The notes beneath the pieces were generated by a model. The model ran no database searches. It was given only the letters and a program-made list of their open reading frames with translations, and was not told where the DNA came from. Positions 1-5,933 of a stretch of DNA of 11,184 nt are shown here, piece after piece. This DNA is from CAIPVR01 sp049316905 (GTDB lineage Bacteria > Actinomycetota > Acidimicrobiia > Acidimicrobiales > Microtrichaceae). Where the stretch lies: positions 1-11,184 of the forward strand of contig JBMOJH010000109.1 of assembly GCA_049316905.1 (NCBI GenBank). Direction: 5' to 3'. The position numbers and the translations under genes were made by a program. The number at the start of each line of letters is the position of its first letter. Position 1 is the first letter of the stretch.

Positions 1-45
1 GAGCAGTGACACCGGGAGCAGTGACACCGGGAGCAGTCACGCCGG
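1..45 (+). repeat. Three tandem 15-bp units encoding SSDTG
   Basis: Units 1-15 and 16-30 are identical (GAGCAGTGACACCGG). Unit 31-45 differs at two positions. The unit length is a multiple of three, and in the ArsA frame it reads S-S-D-T-G, S-S-D-T-G, S-S-H-A-G. This fits a low-complexity linker or N-terminal tail. It is cut by the window edge, so the true copy number is unknown. Confidence 0.8.
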
Positions 46-1213
46 GCGCCCCGACGGTGCCGGCCTGGGCGCGGTCACGTCCTCGAGTCACGTGGTGATC
101 TGCTGCGGGTCGGGCGGCGTGGGCAAGACCACCACCGCGGCCGTGATCGCGCTCGAGGCAGCACGGTCCGGACGGCGTGCGGTGGTGGTCACGATCGACC
201 CGGCCCGGCGCCTTGCGGACGCCCTCGGGCTCGAGGGCCTCACCGACACGCCGTCGCGGATCGACGGCCCCTGGCCGGGCGAGATGTGGGCCCTCATGCT
301 CGACACGAAGGCCACTTTCGACGGGCTCGTCCGCCGGTATGCAGCCGATCCCGACCAGACCGAGCGGATCCTCGCCAACTCCTTCTACCGGAACATCTCC
401 GGGGCGCTGTCGGGCACGCAGGAGTACATGGCCTCGGAGAAGCTCTACGAGCTGGCCGAGGAGGGCGACTGGGACCTCGTGGTGGTCGACACCCCGCCCA
501 CCCGCAACGCGCTCGACTTCCTCGACGCGCCCCAACGGCTGGCCCGGTTCCTCGACCACCGCCTCTACAAGGTCCTCATGACGCCCACCCGCGGGTTCGT
601 GAAGGCGGTCAACGTGGCCGCGCAGGCCGTCACCCGGTCGCTGTCGAAGGTGGTGGGCGCCGAAGTGATCGGTGACGCCATCGCCTTCTTCCAGGCCTTC
701 GAGGGCATGGAGGAGGGTTTCCAGCAGCGGGCGGCCCGCGTGGACGAACTGCTCCGCGACCGGAGCACCGCGTTCGTGCTGGTGGCGTCGCCCAAGGCCG
801 ACACCGTCGCCGAGGCCGGCTACTTCGCCGACAAGCTCCGTGAGAACGGCATCACCGTCCGCGGCCTCATCGTGAACCGGATGCAGCCCACCTTCGGCCA
901 CGACGAGGTGGACCGGCTGAGCGCCGGCGGCGACGCGGCGCGGGAGCGGGCCCGCACCCTCGCCGGCACCGCGCTCGGCGACCACTACGTGTGCCTCGCG
1001 GACGCCCGTCAGCTCGCCCGCGGCGAGGAGCGCCACCTGGGCGGCCTGGCCGAGCGGGTCGCGCCCGCTCCGGTGGTACGGGTGCCGGTGCAGCCGGTCG
1101 AGGTGACCGACCTCGGCTCGCTCAGCCACCTCGGCGACCTGCTCTTCGATCGGGGCGGCACCGCCGGGCCCTCCGCCGGCGGGGATTCGGGACGGCCCGG
1201 GGCGAGTGGCTAG
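2..1213 (+). CDS. ArsA/GET3-like ATPase (anion-transporting ATPase family), 5' end open at window edge
   Basis: This is a P-loop ATPase of the ArsA/GET3 (SIMIBI) group. Counting from the GTG at 92, the deviant Walker A GSGGVGKTT lies at residues 6-14, DPARRLADALG at 37-47, GTQEYMASEKLYEL at 108-121 and the Walker B-like strand ending DTPPTRNALDFLDAP at 133-147. All are typical of the actinobacterial ArsA-like proteins, which usually occur as a tandem pair; the partner would lie to the left, outside the window. The GTG at 92 would put the P-loop almost at the N-terminus and has no convincing Shine-Dalgarno. The frame stays open to base 2 with no other ATG, GTG or TTG, and passes through an in-frame 15-bp tandem repeat encoding SSDTG units. 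I therefore treat it as 5'-partial; 92 remains the fallback start. Substrate is unknown: arsenite export is not implied, since no arsB or arsR is visible and the metal-binding cysteines were not identified. Family confident, role not. Confidence 0.88.
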   Translation, partial: SSDTGSSDTGSSHAGRPDGAGLGAVTSSSHVVICCGSGGVGKTTTAAVIALEAARSGRRAVVVTIDPARRLADALGLEGLTDTPSRIDGPWPGEMWALMLDTKATFDGLVRRYAADPDQTERILANSFYRNISGALSGTQEYMASEKLYELAEEGDWDLVVVDTPPTRNALDFLDAPQRLARFLDHRLYKVLMTPTRGFVKAVNVAAQAVTRSLSKVVGAEVIGDAIAFFQAFEGMEEGFQQRAARVDELLRDRSTAFVLVASPKADTVAEAGYFADKLRENGITVRGLIVNRMQPTFGHDEVDRLSAGGDAARERARTLAGTALGDHYVCLADARQLARGEERHLGGLAERVAPAPVVRVPVQPVEVTDLGSLSHLGDLLFDRGGTAGPSAGGDSGRPGASG

Positions 1214-1216
1214 CCT
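1211..1216 (+). promoter_or_regulatory. -10 element TAGCCT for the receiver gene, overlapping the ArsA stop codon
   Basis: TAGCCT matches the actinobacterial -10 pattern TANNNT. It is followed by seven bases and then GTG at 1224, so transcription would start at or next to the start codon. The same geometry recurs at six other genes here. The TAG is also the stop codon of the preceding ATPase gene. No clear -35 is seen. Confidence 0.5.
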
Positions 1217-1223
1217 CACCGAC

Positions 1224-1619
1224 GTGCGCACCGTGCTCATCGCCACCGACGCGGACGAGGTGTACGACGAGGTCGACGCCGCCCTGTCCGACGCCACCAC
1301 CGGCGTCGCGCGGGTCACCGCGGGGGCCTCGGTCCGGGCCGCGGTGGAGAACCTCGAGCCCGAGCTCGTGGTGCTCGACCTGCAGATCGGGAACATGGGC
1401 GGCATGGCCACCTGCATGGACCTGCGTCTCGAGGAGGGCGCGGGTCGCCTGCCCGAGCAGCGGGTGCTGATGCTGCTCGACCGCCCCGCCGACGTCTTCC
1501 TCGCCAAGCGCTCCGGCGCCGACGGCTGGCTCGTGAAGCCGATCGACCCCCTGCGTCTCCGGCGGGCGGCGGAGGCCGTCCTGGCCGGCGGCACGTACTC
1601 CGAGCCGGCCCCGGCCTGA
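1224..1619 (+). CDS. Stand-alone response-regulator receiver-domain protein
   Basis: A 131-residue CheY-like receiver domain with no output domain. Visible are the N-terminal acidic cluster TDADE (residues 8-12), the phospho-acceptor strand VVLDLQIGNMGG with Asp52, and the conserved lysine in WLVKPID (Lys105). The usual Thr/Ser switch residue at the end of beta-4 appears replaced: the strand reads VLMLLD, so signalling by the canonical Thr-Tyr mechanism is doubtful. No histidine kinase is adjacent. The start GTG at 1224 is preferred because it sits seven bases after TAGCCT, as in other leaderless genes here. GTG at 1206 would add six residues and overlap the ATPase gene by 8 bp. The role is unknown; it may act as an adaptor or be a degenerate receiver. 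Confidence 0.82.
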   Translation: MRTVLIATDADEVYDEVDAALSDATTGVARVTAGASVRAAVENLEPELVVLDLQIGNMGGMATCMDLRLEEGAGRLPEQRVLMLLDRPADVFLAKRSGADGWLVKPIDPLRLRRAAEAVLAGGTYSEPAPA

Positions 1620-1636
1620 CCGGCGGGGGAATCGCT

Positions 1637-1658
1637 CCGGCCGGGCTTTTCCGGCCGG
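1637..1658 (+). terminator. GC-only hairpin between receiver gene and tRNA
   Basis: CCGGCCGG at 1637-1644 and again at 1651-1658 (a self-complementary word) can pair across the six-base loop GCTTTT. It lies 18 bp after the receiver gene stop. There is no T-tract after the stem, so intrinsic termination is only a possibility. Confidence 0.35.
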
Positions 1659-1671
1659 CACGCCCGACCGC

Positions 1672-1677
1672 TACGAT
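1672..1677 (+). promoter_or_regulatory. Putative -10 (TACGAT) for tRNA-Pro
   Basis: TACGAT fits TANNNT and ends ten bases before the mature tRNA 5' end, leaving room for a very short leader. No strong -35 is visible; a T-rich CTTTTC lies about 20 bp upstream, inside the hairpin loop region. Confidence 0.4.
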
Positions 1678-1687
1678 GACCGCTCTC

Positions 1688-1764
1688 CGGGTGGTGGCGC
1701 AGTTTGGCAGCGCGCCTCGTTCGGGACGAGGAGGCCGGGAGTTCAAATCTCCCCCACCCGACCA
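1688..1764 (+). tRNA. tRNA-Pro, anticodon CGG, CCA encoded
   Basis: A complete cloverleaf was folded by hand. The acceptor stem CGGGTGG (1688-1694) pairs perfectly with CCACCCG (1754-1760). The D stem is GCGC (1697-1700) with GCGC (1710-1713). The anticodon stem is CCTCG (1715-1719) with CGAGG (1727-1731). The anticodon loop TTCGGGA (1720-1726) gives anticodon CGG, reading CCG proline codons. The T stem is GGGAG (1737-1741) with CTCCC (1749-1753), around loop TTCAAAT. The discriminator A is followed by genomically encoded CCA (1762-1764). CCG is a codon expected to be heavily used in a genome of this GC content. No integrated element is visible next to it. Confidence 0.97.
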
Positions 1765-1773
1765 CGGAATGTG

Positions 1774-1803
1774 ACCGGCGCCCGGTTCCGACCGGGCGCC
1801 GGT
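1774..1803 (+). terminator. 12-bp perfect hairpin downstream of tRNA-Pro
   Basis: ACCGGCGCCCGG (1774-1785) and its exact reverse complement (1792-1803) flank the six-base loop TTCCGA. It begins nine bases after the CCA end, where a tRNA terminator is expected. It lacks a U-tract, as many actinobacterial terminators do. Confidence 0.6.
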
Positions 1804-1810
1804 CCGCGTC

Positions 1811-1833
1811 CGGGGGCCGCCCCGGGGCCCCCG
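1811..1833 (+). terminator. Second GC hairpin, in tandem with the one before
   Basis: CGGGGGCC (1811-1818) pairs with GGCCCCCG (1826-1833) across a seven-base loop. It stands seven bases after the previous hairpin. It could reinforce termination or insulate the tRNA from the CAP gene. No T-tract. Confidence 0.4.
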
Positions 1834-1841
1834 AACCTCAA

Positions 1842-1867
1842 GGAAACGTGGGCGGGTGACGTCCGTC
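1842..1867 (+). promoter_or_regulatory. Possible ECF-sigma-type promoter for the CAP lipoprotein gene
   Basis: GGAAAC (1842-1847), a 16-base spacer, then CGTC (1864-1867). This is the spacing and word pair of extracytoplasmic-function sigma promoters (AAC motif at -35, CGTC at -10). Ten bases later is the GTG at 1878, so the transcript would have almost no leader. The words are short, so a chance match is possible. Confidence 0.35.
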
Positions 1868-1877
1868 CGACACGAAA

Positions 1878-2411
1878 GTGTCAAGTCACCCTCGGTGGCG
1901 CTCCGATACGGAGAACGTGGCTGCGGAACACACCCTCCGAACGAGCACCGGGCGAACCGGCCTCCGTCGACGGCTCGGCGCCGTCGTCATGGGCCTCATG
2001 GCCGTCGGGCTCCTCTCCGGCGTCCTCACCTCATGCGAGAGCACCCCGGCGGACCGCAACGAGGTCCGCAACGCGGTGAACGCCAGCCGGGCCGCCGCCG
2101 GGCTGCCGGCGCTGCGGGAGAACGCACAGCTGAACATCAAGGCCGACGACTGGGCCCAGGTGCTGCGCAACGAGTGCGGGATCCGCCACTCGCGGCTGGC
2201 CGACCGCGCTCCCGCCGAGTGGCAGAAGCTCGGCGAGAACGTGGGCATGGGCGGGAACATCCAGCAGGTCCACGTGGCCTACATGAACTCGCCCGGCCAC
2301 AAGGCCAACATCCTCGACCCGAGCTACACGCAGATCGGCACCGCAGCGGTGTGGGGCACCTGCAACGGGTACCGAACGGTGTTCACCGTCCACGAGTTCA
2401 TGAAGTCCTGA
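1878..2411 (+). CDS. CAP/SCP (PR-1-like) domain lipoprotein, secreted
   Basis: A 177-residue exported protein. The N-terminus has a basic stretch (RTGLRRR, about 26-32), a hydrophobic core (33-50) and a lipobox ending LTSC at Cys53, so it is probably a lipoprotein anchored outside the membrane. The CAP domain follows (about 60-175): NAVNASRAAAGLPALREN, His104, GENVG with Glu120, and YMNSPGHKANILDPSY with His141, the residues that line the CAP cavity. Cys100 and Cys162 could form a disulfide. Bacterial CAP proteins are extracytoplasmic with mostly unknown substrates. GTG 1878 is chosen because of the promoter-like pair just upstream. GTG 1917 (residue 14), with GGAG at 1910-1913 only three bases before it, would also keep the whole signal peptide. 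Confidence 0.88.
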   Translation: MSSHPRWRSDTENVAAEHTLRTSTGRTGLRRRLGAVVMGLMAVGLLSGVLTSCESTPADRNEVRNAVNASRAAAGLPALRENAQLNIKADDWAQVLRNECGIRHSRLADRAPAEWQKLGENVGMGGNIQQVHVAYMNSPGHKANILDPSYTQIGTAAVWGTCNGYRTVFTVHEFMKS

Positions 2412-2437
2412 CCCCGGCCGCCACCGCCGGCCTCCCG

Positions 2438-2443
2438 TAGGGT
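2438..2443 (+). promoter_or_regulatory. -10 element TAGGGT for the MazG-like gene
   Basis: TAGGGT (TANNNT) ends six bases before GTG at 2450, and no Shine-Dalgarno lies between. The arrangement predicts a leaderless transcript separate from the CAP gene. Confidence 0.5.
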
Positions 2444-2449
2444 GCGCCC

Positions 2450-2704
2450 GTGGAGATCGCGGCGTTCCAGCAGCTCATGGAGGACCTCTACGGCGAGGCC
2501 GACCGCGAGCGCGGCATCCCCGCCACGGTGGCATGGCTGTGCGAGGAGCTCGGAGAGCTCGCCCAGGCGGTGCGGAAGGGCACGGTGGACCAGCAGCGTC
2601 ACGAGCTCGGCGACGTGCTCGCCTGGCTCGCCTCGCTCGCCAACCAGCTCGACCTCTCGCTCGAGGACGCCGCCCGCCGCTACGTGGTCGATCCCCCGAC
2701 CTGA
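2450..2704 (+). CDS. MazG-like nucleotide pyrophosphohydrolase
   Basis: An 84-residue all-alpha NTP-pyrophosphohydrolase of the MazG/small-dUTPase-like superfamily. The metal-binding acidic pattern is present: CEELGELAQAV at residues 31-41 (Glu32, Glu33, Glu36) and HELGDVLAWL at 51-60 (Glu52, Asp55). Such proteins hydrolyse (d)NTPs to the monophosphate and PPi with Mg2+ and are thought to clean the nucleotide pool. The length fits a single-domain version, far shorter than the two-domain E. coli MazG. The GTG start is supported by the TAGGGT box six bases upstream, and the first helix (AAFQQLMEDLYGEADRE) begins right after it. The exact nucleotide substrate cannot be read from sequence. Confidence 0.88.
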   Translation: MEIAAFQQLMEDLYGEADRERGIPATVAWLCEELGELAQAVRKGTVDQQRHELGDVLAWLASLANQLDLSLEDAARRYVVDPPT

Positions 2705-2716
2705 GGCCGCCGACCC

Positions 2717-2740
2717 GTAGCGTCCCGGTCGGCGAAGGAG
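2717..2740 (+). promoter_or_regulatory. -10 (TAGCGT) and Shine-Dalgarno (AAGGAG) for the DUF1622 gene
   Basis: TAGCGT at 2717-2722 fits TANNNT. AAGGAG at 2735-2740 is a strong ribosome binding site five bases before GTG 2746 and decides that start. Unlike its neighbours, this gene therefore seems to have a conventional short leader. Confidence 0.55.
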
Positions 2741-2745
2741 AGCGC

Positions 2746-3117
2746 GTGGACTTCGAGTCGGTGACCGCGGACGTGGTGCAGGTGGTCGAGGCCGTCGGCG
2801 TCGTGCTGATGGTCGTCGGGGCGATCGTCTCCCTGGGCGAGTACCTGATCGGTGTCGCCCGGCGGCGTGACGCCGTCGGCGCCTACGACGGATTACGCCG
2901 GCGCCTGGCCCGGGTGATCCTCCTCGGCCTCGAAGTGCTGCTCCTCGCCGACATCATCCGCACGATCGTGGTGGACCAGACCGCCGAGAGCGTGCTGGTG
3001 CTCGGCGCGATCGTGATCATCCGGATCGTCCTCAGCTTCTCGCTCCAGGTCGAGATCGAGGGGACGTGGCCCTGGTCGCGCTGGCGGGTCGAGAAGACGG
3101 CCCCGGCCGCGGAGTGA
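2746..3117 (+). CDS. DUF1622 family small membrane protein
   Basis: A 123-residue inner-membrane protein with three predicted hydrophobic helices: about residues 10-35, 55-77 and 82-99. The family-typical stretch LGLEVLLLADIIRT (60-73) is followed by IVIIRIVLSFSLQVEIEG (89-106) and an aromatic/basic tail (TWPWSRWR). I recognise the DUF1622 pattern from memory; function is unknown. The start at GTG 2746 is fixed by AAGGAG five bases upstream. The frame is open further left, but that region is the antisense-free shadow of the MazG gene and has no membrane character. It ends convergently with asd, 22 bp away, in a duplicated 22-bp segment. Confidence 0.83.
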   Translation: MDFESVTADVVQVVEAVGVVLMVVGAIVSLGEYLIGVARRRDAVGAYDGLRRRLARVILLGLEVLLLADIIRTIVVDQTAESVLVLGAIVIIRIVLSFSLQVEIEGTWPWSRWRVEKTAPAAE

Positions 3118-3142
3118 TCGGGCCCCGGCCGAGGAGTGATCA
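3099..3142 (+). repeat. 22-bp tandem duplication spanning the convergent ends of the DUF1622 gene and asd
   Basis: Copy 1 (3099-3120) and copy 2 (3121-3142) both read GGCCCCGGCCG, then one variable base, then GGAGTGATC and a last variable base: 20 of 22 identical. Copy 1 contains the DUF1622 stop (TGA 3115-3117). Copy 2 contains the asd stop (TCA 3140-3142, read on the minus strand). Confidence 0.8.
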
Positions 3143-4177
3143 GGCCCGGCGGGCGAGCAACTCCTCGGCGATCTGGATCGCGTTGAGCGCCGCGCCCTTG
3201 CGGAGGTTGTCGTTGGACACGAACAGGGCGAGCCCGTGCTCGACCGAGTCGTCACGACGGATGCGGCCCACATAGGACGGGTCGCGACCGGCCGCCGCGA
3301 GGGGCGTGGGGATGTCGGCGAGCTCCACCCCGGGGGCGGCGGCGAGCAGTTCGCGGGCCCGCTCCGGGCCGAGGTCGCGCTCGAACTCCGCGTTGATCGA
3401 CAGCGAGTGGCCCGTGAACACCGGGACCCGCACGCAGGTGCCCGAGACCCGCAGGTCGGGAAGGCCCAGGATCTTGCGGCTCTCGTTGCGGAGCTTCTGC
3501 TCCTCATCGGTCTCCTCGGAGCCGTCGTCCACCAGGTTGCCGGCGAAGGGGAGCACGTCGAAGGCGATGGTGCGGGCGAACTTGGCCGGCGCCGGGAACG
3601 TGACGGCCGAACCGTCGTAGGTGAGTTCCGGGCCCTTGTCGCCCGCGGCCGCCACCTGCGACTGGAGCTCCTCCACCCCCGCGAGGCCCGCGCCGGACAC
3701 GGCCTGATAGGTACTGACCACCAGCCGGACCAGACCCGCCTCGACCGCCAGCGGCTTGAGCACCGGCATCGCGGCCATGGTCGTGCAGTTCGGGTTCGCC
3801 ACGATGCCCCTCGGCAGGTGGTCGAGCTCCTCGGGGTTCACCTCCGACACCACCAGCGGCACCTCGGGATGCATGCGCCAGGCGGACGAGTTGTCCACCA
3901 CGGTGGCCCCGGCCGCGGCGACCTGCTCCGCGTACTCGCGGGAGCTGGTCGCCCCCGCCGAGAAGAGGGCGATGTCGAGACCCGAGAAGTCGGCCGTGGC
4001 CGTGTCCTCCACCACGACCTCCTCGCCCTTCCACGGAAGGACGGTGCCGGCGGACCGGGCGGAGGCGAAGAACCGGACGGAGGCGGCAGGGAAGGAGCGC
4101 TCGGCGAGCAGGGCGCGCATCACGCCACCCACCTGGCCGGTGGCGCCGAACACGCCGACGTTCACGGGGGAGTTCAT
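3140..4177 (-). CDS. asd: Aspartate-semialdehyde dehydrogenase
   Basis: The enzyme reduces L-aspartyl-4-phosphate to L-aspartate-4-semialdehyde with NADPH, the second step of the aspartate pathway toward lysine/diaminopimelate, threonine and methionine. The 345 residues match the family. The N-terminal dinucleotide-binding loop is GATGQVGG (11-18). The active-site cysteine is Cys131 in NPNCTTMAAMPVL. TYQAVSGAG holds Gln158, and TGHSLSINAEF holds the general-base His257. The ATG at 4177 is chosen over upstream frame-open sequence because MNSPVNVGVFGATG places the first strand normally, and TACCCT (plus-strand 4185-4190) lies seven bases upstream. Its partner enzyme, aspartate kinase, is not adjacent: hemW on the opposite strand lies between them. 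It is divergent from hemW and convergent with the DUF1622 gene. Confidence 0.97.
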   Translation of the reverse strand: MNSPVNVGVFGATGQVGGVMRALLAERSFPAASVRFFASARSAGTVLPWKGEEVVVEDTATADFSGLDIALFSAGATSSREYAEQVAAAGATVVDNSSAWRMHPEVPLVVSEVNPEELDHLPRGIVANPNCTTMAAMPVLKPLAVEAGLVRLVVSTYQAVSGAGLAGVEELQSQVAAAGDKGPELTYDGSAVTFPAPAKFARTIAFDVLPFAGNLVDDGSEETDEEQKLRNESRKILGLPDLRVSGTCVRVPVFTGHSLSINAEFERDLGPERARELLAAAPGVELADIPTPLAAAGRDPSYVGRIRRDDSVEHGLALFVSNDNLRKGAALNAIQIAEELLARRA

Positions 4178-4184
4178 GGCCGTG

Positions 4185-4190
4185 AGGGTA
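4185..4190 (-). promoter_or_regulatory. -10 element TACCCT for asd
   Basis: On the minus strand TACCCT is followed by seven bases and the asd ATG. No Shine-Dalgarno lies between, so a leaderless transcript is predicted. Confidence 0.5.
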
Positions 4191-4253
4191 CCGGCCGTCC
4201 CCGGCGCTCCCCCAGCGGGTTCCGTGCCGGGCAGGTCGCGGGAGACTCGTGTG

Positions 4254-5417
4254 ATGGAGGTGCTGCCGGACGCCGCCGGGGCCGAGGTGCCCGACACGCC
4301 ACTGGGTCTCTACGTGCACGTGCCGTTCTGCATCCGGCGCTGCGGCTACTGCGCGTTCGTCACCTACGCCGAGGGGGAGACCGGTGACGCGGACGCCCAC
4401 CGACGGTGGGCCGACGCCGCCGTGGCGGAGGTGGCCCTCGCGGACCGCGTGCTCGGCGCTGACCGACCAACGTTGACCTCGGTGTACTTCGGCGGCGGCA
4501 CCCCCACCTCGGTCGCCCCGGAGCTGCTCGGCCGCGTGCTCGACGCGGTCCGGCGGCGGTTCGCCACCGACCCCTCCGTGGAGGTGACCGTGGAGGCGAA
4601 CCCCGACGGACTCCGGCCGGGCCAGCTGGCCCGGCTGCGCGAGCTCGGGGTCACCCGCGTGAGCCTCGGCCTCCAGAGCGCGTCGAACCGGGTGCTCGAG
4701 CTGCTGGACCGCACGCACCCCCCGGAACGCGCGGTGGCCGCGGTGGCCGAGGCTCGGGCCGCGGGCTTCGACCACGTGTCGCTCGACCTCATCCACGGCA
4801 CCCCGGGTGAGACGGCCGCGGAATGGGACGCCACCGTGGCGCTGGCGCTCGGCACCGGCGTGGACCACCTCTCCGCCTACGCCCTGGCCGTGGAGCCGGG
4901 CACGAAGCTGGCGGCCCGGGTCCGCAACGGGGAGCTCCCCTCGCCCTCGGGCGACGACGCCGCCGACCGCTACGCCGTGCTCGACCGGGCCTGCCGTGGG
5001 GCCGGGCTCGACTGGTACGAGCTGTCGAACTGGGCGGCCGACGAGTCGGCCCGGTGCCGGCACAACCTCCTCTACTGGCGGGACCACCACTGGTGGGGGG
5101 TCGGGCCGGGCGCCCACTCGCGCATCGGGCCGCTGCGCTGGTGGAACCCCGCCGCGCTCGGGTCGTGGTGGGACCCGCTCGACCGGGGTCGCTCACCGGC
5201 GGAGGGGCACGAACTCCTCGGGGTGGGCGAGCGGCGCACCGAGCGGCTGATGCTGGGCATCCGCCTGGCCGAGGGCGTCGAGGTCGGCGACGACGTCGAC
5301 GCCGACGCGGTGCGGGGCGCGGTGGAGGACGGACTCGCCGAGTTGCGGGCGGGGCGCCTCCTGCTCACCGACCGGGGCCGGCTGCTCGCGGACCTCGTGG
5401 TGCGCCGGCTGCTGTAG
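4254..5417 (+). CDS. hemW: Radical SAM heme chaperone HemW (coproporphyrinogen III oxidase-like)
   Basis: A 387-residue radical SAM protein. The cluster motif Cys26-x3-Cys30-x2-Cys33 (FCIRRCGYCAF) is followed by Phe35, where true HemN oxidases carry a fourth Cys. That CxxxCxxCxF pattern is the accepted mark of HemW, a heme-binding chaperone, rather than an anaerobic coproporphyrinogen dehydrogenase. Other family blocks are VYFGGGTPTS (77-86), VEANPDGLRPGQ, LGLQS, SLDLIHGTPGETAAEWD, HLSAYALAVEPGTKL, YELSNWA and CRHNLLYW..WGVGPGAHS, with the HemN C-terminal domain at the end. ATG 4254 is chosen; in-frame GTG 4251 directly before it is equally possible, and both are served by GGGAG at 4240-4244. 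It converges on lysC with a 30-bp gap and diverges from asd; no heme genes are nearby. Confidence 0.95.
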   Translation: MEVLPDAAGAEVPDTPLGLYVHVPFCIRRCGYCAFVTYAEGETGDADAHRRWADAAVAEVALADRVLGADRPTLTSVYFGGGTPTSVAPELLGRVLDAVRRRFATDPSVEVTVEANPDGLRPGQLARLRELGVTRVSLGLQSASNRVLELLDRTHPPERAVAAVAEARAAGFDHVSLDLIHGTPGETAAEWDATVALALGTGVDHLSAYALAVEPGTKLAARVRNGELPSPSGDDAADRYAVLDRACRGAGLDWYELSNWAADESARCRHNLLYWRDHHWWGVGPGAHSRIGPLRWWNPAALGSWWDPLDRGRSPAEGHELLGVGERRTERLMLGIRLAEGVEVGDDVDADAVRGAVEDGLAELRAGRLLLTDRGRLLADLVVRRLL

Positions 5418-5447
5418 ACGGTCCGGCTCCCGGTCCCGGCGGTGCGG

Positions 5448-5933
5448 TCAGAAGGTCGTGCGGTCGAGCTCGTAGGCGTCGTGCAGCACCTGCACGGCCC
5501 GGTCCGAGTCGGTCTCCGCGATCACGCACGAGATACGGATCGCCGAGGTGGAGATCATCTCGATGTTGATGCCGTCCCCGGCGAGCACCTCGAACATGCG
5601 GGCGGCCACGCCCGGGTTCGACTTCATCCCGGCGCCGATGACCGACACCTTGGCGATCTCGTGGTTGGCCACCACCTTCGTGGCGCCCACGATCTCGGCC
5701 TCGTTCCCGCACACCTCGAGCGCCAGGTCGAGCTGCGTGTGGGGCACGGTGAACGAGATGTCGGTCACCCCGCCCTCGGACACGTTCTGCACGATCATGT
5801 CGACGTTCACGTCCGCATCGGCGAGGCGGCGGAACAGCCCGGCCGCCACGCCGGGACGGTCGGGCACGCCCGACACGGTGACCTTGGCCTCGCTGTCGTC
5901 GGCCACCACGGCGCGGATCAGCGCTGCTTCCAT
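5448..5933 (-). CDS. Probable aspartate kinase beta subunit (internal in-frame start within lysC)
   Basis: The last 161 codons of lysC, starting at ATG 5933 (Met247 of the alpha chain), would give a protein of just the two ACT domains, beginning MEAALIRAVVADDSEAKV. The Shine-Dalgarno GGAGGAGAG (minus strand, plus positions 5941-5949) lies seven bases upstream, much stronger than anything before the alpha start. In Corynebacterium, Mycobacterium and Bacillus, aspartokinase is an alpha2-beta2 enzyme whose beta chain is made from exactly such an internal start, and in Corynebacterium it begins at the same spot before SEAKVTV. Expression is inferred, not shown. Confidence 0.62.
   Translation of the reverse strand: MEAALIRAVVADDSEAKVTVSGVPDRPGVAAGLFRRLADADVNVDMIVQNVSEGGVTDISFTVPHTQLDLALEVCGNEAEIVGATKVVANHEIAKVSVIGAGMKSNPGVAARMFEVLAGDGINIEMISTSAIRISCVIAETDSDRAVQVLHDAYELDRTTF

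Noticed and set aside
1..45. Tandem repeat considered as a CRISPR or origin iteron
   Set aside because: There are no spacers, the unit is 15 bp, and it keeps the reading frame of the ATPase. It is best read as coding low-complexity sequence.
92..1213. Arsenic resistance operon
   Set aside because: Only the ATPase fold supports it. No arsR, arsB, arsC or arsD is present, and actinobacterial ArsA-like pairs are generally not arsenic genes.
1688..1764. tRNA-Pro as an attachment site for an integrated element
   Set aside because: There is no integrase, no second copy of the tRNA 3' end in the window, and the flanks are housekeeping genes.
3756..4253. Long N-terminal extension of hemW into asd
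   Set aside because: It is antisense to the asd coding region. The radical SAM protein is complete from ATG 4254, with an SD site upstream.
3504..5117. A 537-codon open frame on the minus strand across asd and hemW
   Set aside because: It overlaps two unmistakable genes in other frames and is rich in Arg/Gly/His with no recognisable fold. It is an artefact of very high GC, where stops are rare.
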